NCBI RefSeq assembly: GCF_030413175.1
Contig: NZ_CP129212.1
Span: forward strand, 1,798,001-1,862,000
Direction: 5' to 3'
Origin: Bradyrhizobium roseum
GTDB taxonomy: Bacteria; Pseudomonadota; Alphaproteobacteria; Rhizobiales; Xanthobacteraceae
DNA length: 64,000 nucleotides
Part shown: in pieces, positions 44,388-53,174 of the stretch
Layout of the letters: each line of letters opens with the position of its first letter
Position numbering within the stretch: the first letter of the stretch is position 1
Notes under the pieces: model-generated
The model's database searches: none
What the model saw: the letters and a program-made list of their open reading frames with translations, nothing else
Told to the model about the DNA's origin: nothing
Position numbers and translations under genes: made by a program

Positions 44388-44908
44388 GGCAACGTTTTAC
44401 GCGTTCTGGGCTGTGGCAGTTTTGCCCGCTTCGCCCGTGCGGCTCGACACTCATCAGAAACAAAACAGTGTTGTTGGAGATACGAAAAGATGCAGGTGCC
44501 AATCATGGAAGCGAGAGCAATATAGAAAAGCAATCGTGGTTTGTGCGCATTCTGAGGGGCATACGCCGCCTTAAAGTATTGCTGGACGCATATCATGGCC
44601 AAAGCGATGACAGCAAAGGAGGTAAGGAATGTCCATCTGCCGACACCGTTCCAACCATCAAGCCTGGTGAAGGAAAGTATTGTATTGGAAAATGCTGCAA
44701 TTGCGATTACGAGACCGGCAAGTGCAAGGTCCGGAATTCCAAAATAGAAAGCGTCCAATTCGAAATTATCAGACAGATGCCAAAACACTGCCCAAAAATA
44801 GGGTAGTAGAGCGACAGCAGCTGAAGACCAAAATGCTCGCAATCTTTCACGTCTTAATTCGTCTTCTGTCATCGGTGGAAACGAAAATTGAATTAGATCA
44901 GGACCCAT
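44384..44908 (-). CDS. Hypothetical four-helix membrane protein, first gene of an AT-rich pair
   Basis: 174 residues from the ATG at 44908, which has a good AGGAG site; a TTG seven codons earlier is possible. Four hydrophobic helices are visible: SSAAVALLPYFWAVFW, LALAGLVIAIAAFSNTI, WTFLTSFAVIALAMIC and LLFYIALASMIGTCIFSYL (abridged). The N-terminus is acidic and the C-terminal tail strongly basic and polar (AARAKRAKLPQPRTRK), giving cytosolic ends. No family recognised. The overlap with the downstream gene implies a two-component membrane complex. Confidence 0.7.
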   Translation of the reverse strand: MGPDLIQFSFPPMTEDELRRERLRAFWSSAAVALLPYFWAVFWHLSDNFELDAFYFGIPDLALAGLVIAIAAFSNTILSFTRLDGWNGVGRWTFLTSFAVIALAMICVQQYFKAAYAPQNAHKPRLLFYIALASMIGTCIFSYLQQHCFVSDECRAARAKRAKLPQPRTRKTLP

Positions 44909-45079
44909 GGAGGCATCTCCTGAATGCAATCAAGGGTAGTTAATATAATTTGATGTAAACCTACAAGCGGAAAGAATGAGGAAGTGTTGCGATGCGGCGT
45001 TTGGGAGCGGCTGGCTTCATCGCAAATAGTATGGATAACGTGTTCGGGTCAGCATAAGTGCTGTGTCAGAGCAGGCCGC

Positions 45080-46078
45080 TCACCCTCCACGCACCCCATC
45101 CCACCACGCGCACGTCCCCGACATCAGCTTGTAATTCCCCTCCATCACCTGCACCGGCGCGCGCAGGCCTGACGCCGCGGCGCGCATCCGCATTTCGCGG
45201 GCGACGACGCGATCTTCCGGCGGCAGCCAGACGCGTTCGTGGCCCCACAGGCTTGGGCCGTCATGCATTTCGACCGGCTGCCAGGTCGCGGGATCGATCT
45301 CGCGGCCGCCCCAGCCGCACTCGATCATGAAGGACGACGGCGTCTTGGCGTAGAACGAGGTCATGAAATCGTTGGTGTGGCGGCCGAGCGTGACGCCGAC
45401 GCGGCCTTCCTCCATCTGCGCGATGTCGTAGCACTGTCCGACATCGTCGAGCGAGAACAGCTCCACCATCAGGTGGTGCATGCCGTTCTTGCCGGTCTCG
45501 ATCAGCGCGAGGCTGTGATGCCGCGCATTGACGTGGAAGAAATAGGCGCGGAACGGTTTTGTGATGTAGTCGGACAGCCCAAAGCCGAGCACGTCGACAT
45601 AGAACGCCATCATCGGCTCGATGTTCTCGACCGTCAGCACGGCGTGTCCGAGCCCGAGCGGGCCGGTGCGGAAACCAGAGATCGATCGTCCCGGCGTGAA
45701 CGGCGTGTCATCGATCTCGGCGCCGTAAAACGCCTCCAGCCGGTTGCCGGCCGGGTCGTGAAACGAGATCAGGCCGCGGACGCGCCTTGCATCGGCCAGC
45801 GTCTGCGGCTCCGCGGTAACCGCGACGCCGGCCTGTTCCAGCCGCGCCGCCAGCGCATCCAGCGCCGCAGCGTCGGCGACTTCCCAGCCGAAAAAGCGCG
45901 TACCGTTACCCAAAGCGCGGTCGATCACGATGCGCTGCTTGCGGTCGTCCATCCGGAACGCCAGCAGCGAATTGCCGCGCTCGACCGCCTGCAGCCCGAC
46001 CAGCCCGGTCCCGAACTGCCGCCAATCCTCGAGGTTGTCGGCGCCGAAACCGGCATATCCCAGACCCAGTACTGCCAT
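45080..46078 (-). CDS. Extradiol ring-cleavage dioxygenase-like VOC protein (BphC type)
   Basis: 332 residues from the ATG at 46078 with an AAGGAGG site. Two VOC modules: the N-terminal one starts LGLGYAGFGADNL and lacks ligands; the C-terminal one has the iron ligands of type I extradiol dioxygenases, His in LGLGHAVLTV near residue 143, His in ARHHSLAL near residue 207 and Glu in FMIECGWGG near residue 258. It would open a catechol such as 2,3-dihydroxybiphenyl or a steroid catechol between C2 and C1. No catabolic partner gene adjoins it. Confidence 0.87.
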   Translation of the reverse strand: MAVLGLGYAGFGADNLEDWRQFGTGLVGLQAVERGNSLLAFRMDDRKQRIVIDRALGNGTRFFGWEVADAAALDALAARLEQAGVAVTAEPQTLADARRVRGLISFHDPAGNRLEAFYGAEIDDTPFTPGRSISGFRTGPLGLGHAVLTVENIEPMMAFYVDVLGFGLSDYITKPFRAYFFHVNARHHSLALIETGKNGMHHLMVELFSLDDVGQCYDIAQMEEGRVGVTLGRHTNDFMTSFYAKTPSSFMIECGWGGREIDPATWQPVEMHDGPSLWGHERVWLPPEDRVVAREMRMRAAASGLRAPVQVMEGNYKLMSGTCAWWDGVRGG

Positions 46079-46209
46079 CGCCTGCCTCCTTCGATCTGCA
46101 ATCTTCGCGCATGGGGAGCGCCGCTGCTTGCCCAAATCCTACGCAAGTTTTCAACTTTCCGACACCCCGGGAAACAGCCCGGACGGGGGATTCCGGTCGT
46201 TCCGCTCCC

Positions 46210-46238
46210 TTGACATCACCGGCTCCGGATGGTGTCTA
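46210..46238 (+). promoter_or_regulatory. Promoter of the trp leader/trpE(G) operon
   Basis: TTGACA at 46210-46215, a 17-base spacer and TGTCTA at 46233-46238. A start about seven bases later falls at or next to the A of the trpL ATG (46246), so the leader transcript would be leaderless. This matches what I recall for trpL in Sinorhizobium meliloti. The spacing is read directly; the transcript start is inferred. Confidence 0.65.
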
Positions 46239-46245
46239 GGCTGCC

Positions 46246-46293
46246 ATGAACACCGTTTGCAGCCCCTCCCGACTGTGGTGGCGCACCTCTTAA
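46246..46293 (+). CDS. trpL: trp operon leader peptide
   Basis: A 15-codon frame, MNTVCSPSRLWWRTS, ending in TAA. The tandem Trp codons at 46276-46281 and the stop codon inside the loop of the next hairpin (CACCTC-TTAAAC-GAGGTG, 46284-46301) are the hallmarks of ribosome-mediated attenuation. Ribosome stalling at the two Trp codons when Trp-tRNA is scarce would prevent the downstream terminator. In related rhizobia the released leader RNA and peptide also act in trans; whether that holds here is inference. Confidence 0.85.
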   Translation: MNTVCSPSRLWWRTS

Positions 46294-46337
46294 ACGAGGT
46301 GGCCGGTGCGATTTCATTTTTCAATCGTCGAAGGTCG

Positions 46338-46361
46338 CCATCGCAGTGCGACGGTTTCCTT
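46338..46361 (+). terminator. Candidate attenuator terminator of the trp leader
   Basis: CCATCG-CAGTG-CGACGG forms a stem with one A/C mismatch, followed by TTTCCTT, and is embedded in a longer CGAAGG/CCTTCG pairing. It lies 45 bases after the trpL stop and 49 bases before trpE(G). An alternative pairing (CGATT/AATCG around 46309-46327) could compete as antiterminator. The exact structures would need folding. Confidence 0.55.
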
Positions 46362-46409
46362 CGTTTGTCCTGTGTGGCGCTCCCTGGCGAAGTTTCGTAA
46401 GAGGATCAC

Positions 46410-48572
46410 ATGAACAGGACCGCCTTCTCCCTGCCCGAGCACAGCGAATACCGCACCGGCGGCGGCCTCGCCATCTCGCGCGCCGTCGAGCAGTTCACCG
46501 GCGACGCCAAGCGCCTTGACGATTTGATCGAACTGCTGGACCGCCGCCGCGGCGTGGTGCTGTCGTCCGGCACCACCGTGCCGGGCCGCTACGAGAGCTT
46601 TGACCTCGGCTTTGCCGATCCGCCGCTGGTGCTGGAAACCGCCGGCGCGAATTTTTCGATCTCGGCGCTGAATGCGCGCGGCGAGGTGCTGATCGCTTTC
46701 CTCGGCGACGTGCTGCGCGAGCCCTGCGTCGTCATGTCGGAGAAAAGCCCGACGCGGCTGGCAGGCCATATCATTCGCGGCGAAGCTCCGGTCGAGGAAG
46801 ACCAGCGCACCCGCCGCGCCAGCGTGATGTCGCTGGTGCGCGATCTCGTCGCCGCGTTGTCCGCCAATGACGATCCGCTGCTCGGCCTGTTCGGCGCCTT
46901 TGCCTACGACCTCGTGTTTCAGATCGAGGACCTCGTGCAGAAGCGCGCCCGCGAGAGCGACCAGCGCGACATCGTGCTGTACGTGCCCGATCGCCTGCTG
47001 GCCTATGACCGCGCCACCGGCCGCGGCGTGGTGCTGAGCTACGATTTTTCCTGGAAGGGAAACTCCACCAAATGCTTGCCGCGCGACACCGCCGAGAGCG
47101 TCTACGCCAGGACGCCGCGGCAGGGATTTGCCGATCATGGCCCCGGCGAATATCAGGCCACCGTCGAGGTGGCGCGCGCGGCGTTCGCGCGCGGCGATTT
47201 GTTCGAGGCGGTGCCCGGGCAATTGTTCGCCGAACCCTGCGAGCGTTCGCCGGCGGAAGTGTTCCAGCGGCTGTGTCGCATCAACCCGTCGCCGTATGGC
47301 GCGCTGATGAATCTCGGCGACGGCGAGTTTCTGGTCTCGGCCTCACCGGAAATGTTCGTGCGCTCCGACGGCAGGCGGGTCGAGACCTGCCCGATCTCCG
47401 GCACGATCGCCCGCGGTGTCGATGCGATCGGCGATGCCGAGCAGATCCGGCAATTGCTGAACTCGGAAAAGGACGAGTTCGAACTCAACATGTGCACCGA
47501 CGTCGACCGCAACGACAAGGCACGCGTCTGCGTGCCCGGCACGATCAAGGTGCTGGCGCGGCGGCAGATCGAGACCTATTCAAAGCTGTTCCATACCGTC
47601 GATCATGTCGAAGGCATGCTGCGTCCAGGCTTCGATGCGCTCGACGCCTTCCTGACCCATGCCTGGGCGGTCACCGTGACCGGTGCGCCGAAACTGTGGG
47701 CGATGCAGTTCGTCGAGGACAATGAACGCTCGTCGCGGCGCTGGTATGCCGGCGCGATCGGGGCGGTGAATTTCGACGGCAGCATCAATACCGGGCTCAC
47801 CATCCGCACCATCCGCATGAAGGATGGCCTGGCCGAAGTACGCGTCGGCGCCACCTGTCTGTTCGACTCGGATCCCGCGGCGGAAGACCGCGAGTGCCAG
47901 GTCAAGGCGGCGGCGCTGTTCCAGGCGCTGCGCGGCGATGCGCCGAAGCCGCTGTCGGCATTTGCGCCCGATGCCACCGGCTCCGGCCGCAAGGTGCTCT
48001 TGATCGACCACGACGACAGTTTTGTGCACATGCTGGCGGACTATTTCCGCCAGGTCGGCGCCACCGTCACCGTGGTACGGCATGTGCATGCGCAGGAGAT
48101 GCTGAAGAAGAACTGGGACCTGCTGGTGCTGTCGCCGGGTCCGGGCCGGCCGGAGGATTTTGCGATTTCAAAAACTATCGCTACCGCGCTCGAACGAAAG
48201 CTGCCGATCTTCGGCGTCTGCCTCGGCGTGCAGGCGATCGGCGAATATTTCGGCGGCCAGCTTGGCCAGCTCACGCATCCGGCGCACGGGCGGCCGTCGC
48301 GGGTTCAGGTGCGCGGCGGGCGGCTGATGCAGAATTTGCCGAACGAGATCGTGATCGGCCGCTACCATTCCCTCTTCGTCGAGCGCGACAGCGTGCCTGA
48401 TGTCCTCGAGGTCACCGCGACCACCGAGGACGGCGTGGCGATGGCGATCGAACACAAGACCCTGCCGGTCGGCGGCGTACAGTTTCACCCGGAATCGCTG
48501 ATGTCGCTCGGCGGCGAGGTGGGATTGCGCATCGTCGAGAATGCGTTCCGGCTGAACGTGCGCGCCAATTGA
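46410..48572 (+). CDS. trpE(G): Fused anthranilate synthase (component I + glutamine amidotransferase)
   Basis: 720 residues. The N-terminal 510 or so are chorismate-binding component I (for example [25 protein letters not shown] and [12 protein letters not shown]). From about residue 525 a class I glutamine amidotransferase follows ([18 protein letters not shown]), with the nucleophile Cys in GVCLGVQAI and His/Glu in FHPES. It makes anthranilate from chorismate and glutamine, the first tryptophan step. The fusion is characteristic of rhizobia and relatives. An AAGAGGATC ribosome site precedes the ATG. The upstream trpL attenuator regulates it. Confidence 0.95.
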   Translation: MNRTAFSLPEHSEYRTGGGLAISRAVEQFTGDAKRLDDLIELLDRRRGVVLSSGTTVPGRYESFDLGFADPPLVLETAGANFSISALNARGEVLIAFLGDVLREPCVVMSEKSPTRLAGHIIRGEAPVEEDQRTRRASVMSLVRDLVAALSANDDPLLGLFGAFAYDLVFQIEDLVQKRARESDQRDIVLYVPDRLLAYDRATGRGVVLSYDFSWKGNSTKCLPRDTAESVYARTPRQGFADHGPGEYQATVEVARAAFARGDLFEAVPGQLFAEPCERSPAEVFQRLCRINPSPYGALMNLGDGEFLVSASPEMFVRSDGRRVETCPISGTIARGVDAIGDAEQIRQLLNSEKDEFELNMCTDVDRNDKARVCVPGTIKVLARRQIETYSKLFHTVDHVEGMLRPGFDALDAFLTHAWAVTVTGAPKLWAMQFVEDNERSSRRWYAGAIGAVNFDGSINTGLTIRTIRMKDGLAEVRVGATCLFDSDPAAEDRECQVKAAALFQALRGDAPKPLSAFAPDATGSGRKVLLIDHDDSFVHMLADYFRQVGATVTVVRHVHAQEMLKKNWDLLVLSPGPGRPEDFAISKTIATALERKLPIFGVCLGVQAIGEYFGGQLGQLTHPAHGRPSRVQVRGGRLMQNLPNEIVIGRYHSLFVERDSVPDVLEVTATTEDGVAMAIEHKTLPVGGVQFHPESLMSLGGEVGLRIVENAFRLNVRAN

Positions 48573-48588
48573 GGATTGCGAGATACCG

Positions 48589-49122
48589 ATGACATTCGAT
48601 CTGAAGGCCACCGTCCGCACCATTCCGGACTATCCGAAAAAGGGCATCCTGTTCCGCGACATCACGACCTTGCTCGCAGACGCGCGCGCCTTCCGCCGCG
48701 CGGTCGACGAACTGGTGCAGCCCTGGGCCGGGTTGAAGATCGACAAGGTCGCCGGCATCGAGGCGCGCGGTTTCATCCTCGGCGGCGCGGTGGCGCATCA
48801 GGTCTCCGCCGGCTTCGTGCCGATCCGCAAGAAGGGCAAGCTGCCGCACACCACGGTCCGCATCGCCTATTCGCTGGAATACGGCCTCGATGAAATGGAA
48901 ATGCATGTCGATGCGATCCAGCCCGGCGAGCGCGTCATCCTGGTCGACGATCTCATCGCCACCGGCGGCACTGCGGAAGGCGCGGTCAAGTTGCTGCGCC
49001 AGATCGGCGCCAACGTCGTCGCGGCCTGCTTCATCATCGACCTGCCGGACCTCGGCGGCGCCGACAAACTGCGCGCGATGGAAGTGCCGGTGCGCACGTT
49101 GATGGCGTTCGAGGGGCATTGA
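48589..49122 (+). CDS. apt: Adenine phosphoribosyltransferase
   Basis: 177 residues. Recognisable are the N-terminal [18 protein letters not shown], the flexible-loop [11 protein letters not shown], and the PRPP-binding motif [14 protein letters not shown] near residue 125. It salvages adenine to AMP with PRPP. It follows trpE(G) by 16 bases and is probably read from the same transcript; both enzymes draw on or feed PRPP/aromatic pools, but no functional link is established. Confidence 0.95.
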   Translation: MTFDLKATVRTIPDYPKKGILFRDITTLLADARAFRRAVDELVQPWAGLKIDKVAGIEARGFILGGAVAHQVSAGFVPIRKKGKLPHTTVRIAYSLEYGLDEMEMHVDAIQPGERVILVDDLIATGGTAEGAVKLLRQIGANVVAACFIIDLPDLGGADKLRAMEVPVRTLMAFEGH

Positions 49123-49190
49123 GCGGCTGCGCTCTTGTCCTCCCCCCTCAAGGGGCGGCTGAAGCAAGCGCGCGGTTGATGAATGGATCA

Positions 49191-49523
49191 CTACACCGCC
49201 TCAGCATTCAATTTTGCCCGCCAATACACCGCGCGCTCCTTCAACAGCGCATCGCGGATATAGGCCGTCGTTTCCTCTTCCAGCCGCTCGCATTCCCCGA
49301 ACTTAAGGCCATCCGGCCCGTGCGCAGTCCATGCCGCCTGCAGGGTGCGGCAGGTGTGGCTGCCCTGGCGCAGCGTGAACCAGATCCGGTTCTGGATCTT
49401 CTCGAGATTGGGGGTCTGGCCGACCCAGGCCTGGGAAGAGGCTTTGCAGCGGACGACGAAAACCCCTGCGAAGGTTTTCTGTTCCTTGTAGGCGGCAATC
49501 GCCGCTTTTCGGTCGGATGTCAC
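49191..49523 (-). CDS. GIY-YIG nuclease-like small protein
   Basis: 110 residues from a GTG at 49523 with a GAGG site; a TTG at 49565 is an alternative. The sequence starts TSDRKAAIAAYKEQK, then AGVFVVRCKASSQAWVGQ, then NRIWFTLRQGSH. This matches the small alphaproteobacterial GIY-YIG-like proteins, with VFVV in place of the canonical GIY and a Tyr/Arg arrangement that may be catalytically poor. Probable nucleic-acid role, function not known. It converges with apt. Confidence 0.68.
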   Translation of the reverse strand: MTSDRKAAIAAYKEQKTFAGVFVVRCKASSQAWVGQTPNLEKIQNRIWFTLRQGSHTCRTLQAAWTAHGPDGLKFGECERLEEETTAYIRDALLKERAVYWRAKLNAEAV

Positions 49524-49614
49524 GGGAGGCCTCGCCGGGTTGCGATCAGGCAGCGGCGATACCAAACCACACGCACGGCGTCAATATTATCCGGGTAATA
49601 TTGTCTGCGATCGC

Positions 49615-50283
49615 TTATGGCCGATCGGCCAGCAAGCTGAACTCCAGCTCGCGAAAGGCGGTGTAGTTCTTGCGGATCCACTGGTGCAGTTCGGTCGATG
49701 AATCCCGCTCATTGCGCAAATAGTCGGTGAAGGAGAACGGCAGCCGGTCGACATAGGTCTTCAGGAACGAAGGCAGCGCCGTTATTCGCAGCACCCGCCC
49801 CAGGGCCATATCCTCGGGCAGTTCGCCCCGCACGATATATTCATTATCGATCGTGATCAGCGATTTCAGCGGGAGCTGCTCCCGCAGCATCGGATAGGCG
49901 CGCGCCGAGACGCGGTCGATATCGGCCACGAACAGGACGATCGGGGCGACGTGGCGCCGTGACGCCTCTTTCAGGAACCCGATCTGGCTGGTCATCTTGA
50001 AGAACTCGTCGAAGGCGTGAAAGCCGAGGTCGACCACCTTGGCGACGCCGTCATGGACGATCAGCCGGTCCATCAGCGCCATCTTGCCAAACGTGTCCAT
50101 GATGTCGGCGGTCTCGGTCACCCGCGGCAGGTATTCGAGCAGCGACGGTTCCTTCAAATTGATGTCAAACGCGGAAACCGAGCCGTCCTTCAGCAGCAGG
50201 AATTCGCTCAGCAGGCGCGCGAGCAGCGTCTTGCCGACCATGGGCCGGGGCGAGCAGACTATATAGACGGGCGTGGCACTCAT
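49615..50283 (-). CDS. P-loop NTPase with deviant Walker A, upstream partner at 50344
   Basis: 222 residues. The phosphate-binding loop reads CSPRPMVGKTLLARLLSEFLL (abridged: SPRPMVGKTLL), a ParA/MinD-like loop in which the first Lys of KGGxGKT is replaced by Arg-Pro-Met. VSAFDINLKEPSLLEYLP follows as a switch-like region, and VAPIVLFVADIDRVSARAYP as Walker B-like. No membrane segment or DNA-binding motif is evident. It follows the second ParA-like gene by 60 bases on the same strand with an inverted repeat between. Function unknown. Confidence 0.75.
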   Translation of the reverse strand: MSATPVYIVCSPRPMVGKTLLARLLSEFLLLKDGSVSAFDINLKEPSLLEYLPRVTETADIMDTFGKMALMDRLIVHDGVAKVVDLGFHAFDEFFKMTSQIGFLKEASRRHVAPIVLFVADIDRVSARAYPMLREQLPLKSLITIDNEYIVRGELPEDMALGRVLRITALPSFLKTYVDRLPFSFTDYLRNERDSSTELHQWIRKNYTAFRELEFSLLADRP

Positions 50284-50316
50284 CGCCCGCTATATCAGAG
50301 GAAATTTTCTGCACTT

Positions 50317-50341
50317 CCAGCCCCCATTGTTGCGGGGCTGG
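50317..50341 (-). terminator. Inverted repeat between the two P-loop ATPase genes
   Basis: CCAGCCCC, nine bases, GGGGCTGG immediately after the stop of the upstream ATPase gene. On the plus strand it is followed by a short T-run (ACTATTTTT), but on the minus strand, where the genes are read, the T-run is absent. It may stabilise the upstream message or attenuate read-through. Confidence 0.45.
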
Positions 50342-50343
50342 GA

Positions 50344-51096
50344 CTATTTTTCGCCGCCGCGAACGCCGGGCTTGGCGCCGACCAGGTCGGTCAGCTTGAT
50401 GCGGTCGAACTCGCTCCAGACGTTGGCGAGCCAGTGCCGGACATAGCCGCGCAGCACGAACGAATAGTTCGCGGCCTCGTCGTCCTTGCCCTTGTTGGCG
50501 ACGAATTTCAGGAACGGCACCGAGGAGACCTCGACCTGCTCATAGGCCATTTCGTTGAGTTTTGGGATGACGAGGTCGGTGGCATCCTTGATACGGTGAA
50601 AATAGGAGTTGTAGGTCGCCTGGTCCCACTGGAAGAACTGGGTGTCGTTGATGAAGTTCTTCACCAGGAAGTACTTGGCGCCCTGCATGAAGCCCGCGGT
50701 CTCGGCGATTTCGTCCAGCGAGGCGATCGAGGGGCCCAGTATATGGAATACGGCGAAAGTGATCTGCCCCGCCTTGGCCGCATCGAGAAAGCCGATGTCG
50801 CGCAATGAGGCCAGCGCCGGCGACAGCAGTCCGGCGCGGACGTCGATCACGGTGACCGAGGGGCTGGCCGCGTTCAGCGTATCGAAGATCTTCATCTGGT
50901 CCGCGGTCGTCGTCATGTCGACGATCTCGGTGATGTCCGGGTGAAAGCGCTTCAGCGTGCCGCGCGGCGATTCGGTGTCGAACGCCCGTGTCGGCACGTT
51001 GTTGGCGCTGAAGTAATCCAGCAGCGTTCGCGACACGGTGGTCTTGCCAACCCCGCCCTTGTCCGCGCCCACCACAATCACGACTGGCTTTGCCAT
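50344..51096 (-). CDS. ParA/MinD-like P-loop ATPase of unknown role
   Basis: 250 residues. The canonical deviant Walker A GADKGGVGKTTVSRTL is at residues 9-24; a switch I-like AFDTESPRGTLKRF and Walker B-like SVTVIDVRAG follow. The C-terminal half is helical and charged and ends GVRGGEK. It lacks the membrane-targeting amphipathic helix of MinD and has no parB, minE or replication-origin neighbours, so plasmid or chromosome partitioning is not supported. Probably co-transcribed with the downstream variant P-loop protein. Confidence 0.78.
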   Translation of the reverse strand: MAKPVVIVVGADKGGVGKTTVSRTLLDYFSANNVPTRAFDTESPRGTLKRFHPDITEIVDMTTTADQMKIFDTLNAASPSVTVIDVRAGLLSPALASLRDIGFLDAAKAGQITFAVFHILGPSIASLDEIAETAGFMQGAKYFLVKNFINDTQFFQWDQATYNSYFHRIKDATDLVIPKLNEMAYEQVEVSSVPFLKFVANKGKDDEAANYSFVLRGYVRHWLANVWSEFDRIKLTDLVGAKPGVRGGEK

Positions 51097-51259
51097 GGAA
51101 TTCCTTTGAACCGCGTCTTCCGGCCATCAAAACGGCCGGCAGGACTCATTGCCTGCTTTGGGCGCGAACATGGCAGAAACAGGGGATAATTCAATTCCTT
51201 AGACCGTCGCCGCCATGATTCATACGGAATTCGTTAATCCGCAAGGTTATTGGCGGCGG

Positions 51260-52468
51260 TCAGGCATGCCTGCCCCAAGGGCCTTTGGAAGGGCCTTTGG
51301 AAAGGCCTTGGGCCGTGGCTTGCGCCGGATCGGCACCGGTGCCTGGGATGCCAGCGGGTTCGCCGGGGTCACTCCATGGTCCGCGGGCCGGCGGTTGTTC
51401 AGTGGGCGCTTCCGCGAGCTCCGCGGAACCATCAGCGGTATCGGCCGGGAGGGCCAGCGGTCCGGGGTCATGGCCGCCGGCAAACTGCACCAGCGCCTTG
51501 ACGCGGGCGTCGACCGACGGATGGGTCGCGAACAGGTCGGCAAATCCCTCGCGCGGATTGTCGATGCAGAGTTCCATGACCGCGGACGTCGCACCGGGAA
51601 GCTCGCCGCGGTTCTCGATCTTGCGCAGCGCCGTGATCATGGCGTCGGGATTCTTGGTCAGTTCGACCGAGCCGGCATCGGCCAGCAATTCGCGCGACCG
51701 CGACAGCGCCAGCTTGACGACCTGCGACAGCAGCCAGGCCAGCAGGATCAGCGCCACCGCGATGATGATCGCGATGATCGCCCCGCCGCCGCCCTTGCTG
51801 TCCCGGTCGGAGGACGAGGATGACGAGCGCGAGGACGATCCGCCGCCACCGGACGAATTCCACGACATATTGGTGAACATGCGGAAGAACAATTCGCCGA
51901 AAAAACCGACCACGCCGGCGATGATCACCGCGACCACCATCAGCTGCACGTCGCCGTTGCGGATGTGCGTCAGCTCGTGACCGAGCACGGCCTCGATCTC
52001 GGGATCGTCGAGTGCCCGCAAAAGGCCCGTCGTCACCGTGATGGAATATTGCTGGCGGTTGAGGCCGCTCGCGAATGCGTTCAGCGCCGGGCTGTCCATT
52101 ACTTTGAGTTTCGGCATCGGGATGCCGCGCGAGATGCAGAGGTTTTCCAGCAGGTTATAGAGCCGCGGCTCCTGCTGCCGCGTCACGCTCTCGCCGCCGG
52201 TCACCGCGTCGATCATGTTCTGGTGGAAGAAATAGGCGATCACGATCCACACCGCGGCGGCGATGGTGGCCCAAGGAAACGCCGCGATCAGGTCGCGCTT
52301 GGCGCTCGTCAGGTAGAAATTGACAGATCTGCCGCCGTGCAAAAACACCTCGGCGACCAGCGCGCCGGCGAACACCAGAACATAGATCAGCAGAAACAGC
52401 CCGCCGAGCAGCAGCATCGAACGCGTCTTGTTCGATGCGATGTGCGTGTAGAGACCGTATGCGGCCAT
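51260..52468 (-). CDS. M48-family membrane zinc metalloprotease (HtpX-like) with extended tail
   Basis: 402 residues. Two N-terminal helices (MLLLGGLFLLIYVLVFAGAL and PWATIAAAVWIVIAYFF), the zinc motif LGHELTHIRNGD near residue 163, another helix pair around a Ser/Gly-rich linker (SSGGGGSSSRSSSSSSDRD), and the third zinc ligand in SRSRELLADAGSVELT. The C-terminal 70 residues are low-complexity Pro/Gly/Ala and end in a repeated SKGP motif. It degrades misfolded membrane proteins. lemA lies 30 bases upstream, a frequent pairing. Confidence 0.86.
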   Translation of the reverse strand: MAAYGLYTHIASNKTRSMLLLGGLFLLIYVLVFAGALVAEVFLHGGRSVNFYLTSAKRDLIAAFPWATIAAAVWIVIAYFFHQNMIDAVTGGESVTRQQEPRLYNLLENLCISRGIPMPKLKVMDSPALNAFASGLNRQQYSITVTTGLLRALDDPEIEAVLGHELTHIRNGDVQLMVVAVIIAGVVGFFGELFFRMFTNMSWNSSGGGGSSSRSSSSSSDRDSKGGGGAIIAIIIAVALILLAWLLSQVVKLALSRSRELLADAGSVELTKNPDAMITALRKIENRGELPGATSAVMELCIDNPREGFADLFATHPSVDARVKALVQFAGGHDPGPLALPADTADGSAELAEAPTEQPPARGPWSDPGEPAGIPGTGADPAQATAQGLSKGPSKGPWGRHA

Positions 52469-52498
52469 GACGGGCGGCTCTGCCGAATCTTCGACGCG

Positions 52499-53059
52499 TC
52501 AGAACTTCACGCTCGGCACGGTTTCGACTTCGGCGCGGCTGGCGCCGAGGTCGAAGAATTCCTTATGGGTGAAGCCGAACATGCCGGCGAACAGCGCGGC
52601 GGGCAGCTGCTGGATGCCGGTGTTGTATTCCTGGACGGCGTTGTTGAAGAAGCGCCGGCTGGCCGCGATCTTGTTTTCGAGATCGGAGAGTTCGCCGGCG
52701 AGTTGCTGGAAGTTGGCGTTGGCCTTGAGGTCCGGATAGGCCTCCGACAGCGCGATCAGCCGCCCGAGCGCGCCGGAGAGCTGGTTCTCGGCGGCGCCGA
52801 CCTGCGCCGGCCCCTGCGCCGACATCGCGGAATTACGTGCCTTGATGACGTCGTCGAGCGTGCCGCGCTCATGGCTGGCGTAACCCTTCACGGTCTCGAC
52901 CAAATTCGGGATCAGATCGTGGCGCTGCTTGAGTTGCACGTCGATGTCGGCAAACGCCTGGCTGACGCGCTGGCTGAGCGCGACCAGACGGTTATACGCG
53001 CCGAACGCGAACAGCACGATGATGACGATGACGCCGAGAACGATCCAGCCGGTCGACAT
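52499..53059 (-). CDS. LemA family protein
   Basis: 186 residues from the ATG at 53059, with an AGGAG site. One N-terminal helix (WIVLGVIVIIVLFAFGAY) is followed by the helical LemA domain: NRLVALSQRVSQAFADIDV, LKQRHDLIPNLVETVKGY, then SEAYPDLKANANFQQL and FNNAVQEYNTGIQQLP. It is a small membrane-anchored protein of unknown biochemical role, mostly exposed to the periplasm or outside. Its position directly before the M48 protease gene suggests a joint function. Confidence 0.92.
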   Translation of the reverse strand: MSTGWIVLGVIVIIVLFAFGAYNRLVALSQRVSQAFADIDVQLKQRHDLIPNLVETVKGYASHERGTLDDVIKARNSAMSAQGPAQVGAAENQLSGALGRLIALSEAYPDLKANANFQQLAGELSDLENKIAASRRFFNNAVQEYNTGIQQLPAALFAGMFGFTHKEFFDLGASRAEVETVPSVKF

Positions 53060-53174
53060 GACGGACAACTCCTGAAGGGGGACGGAAAGGCAGGGAAACC
53101 AGACAAAAAGCAGGCAGGCGGAGCCCGCCCGCGATGTGGAGCCTGGCGTTAGTCGGAAGTAGGGCGGGATAAGT

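Noticed and set aside
50344-51096. Chromosome or plasmid partition ATPase (ParA/MipZ)
   Set aside because: No parB, parS-like inverted repeats, repABC or origin features are nearby; the name would go beyond the evidence.
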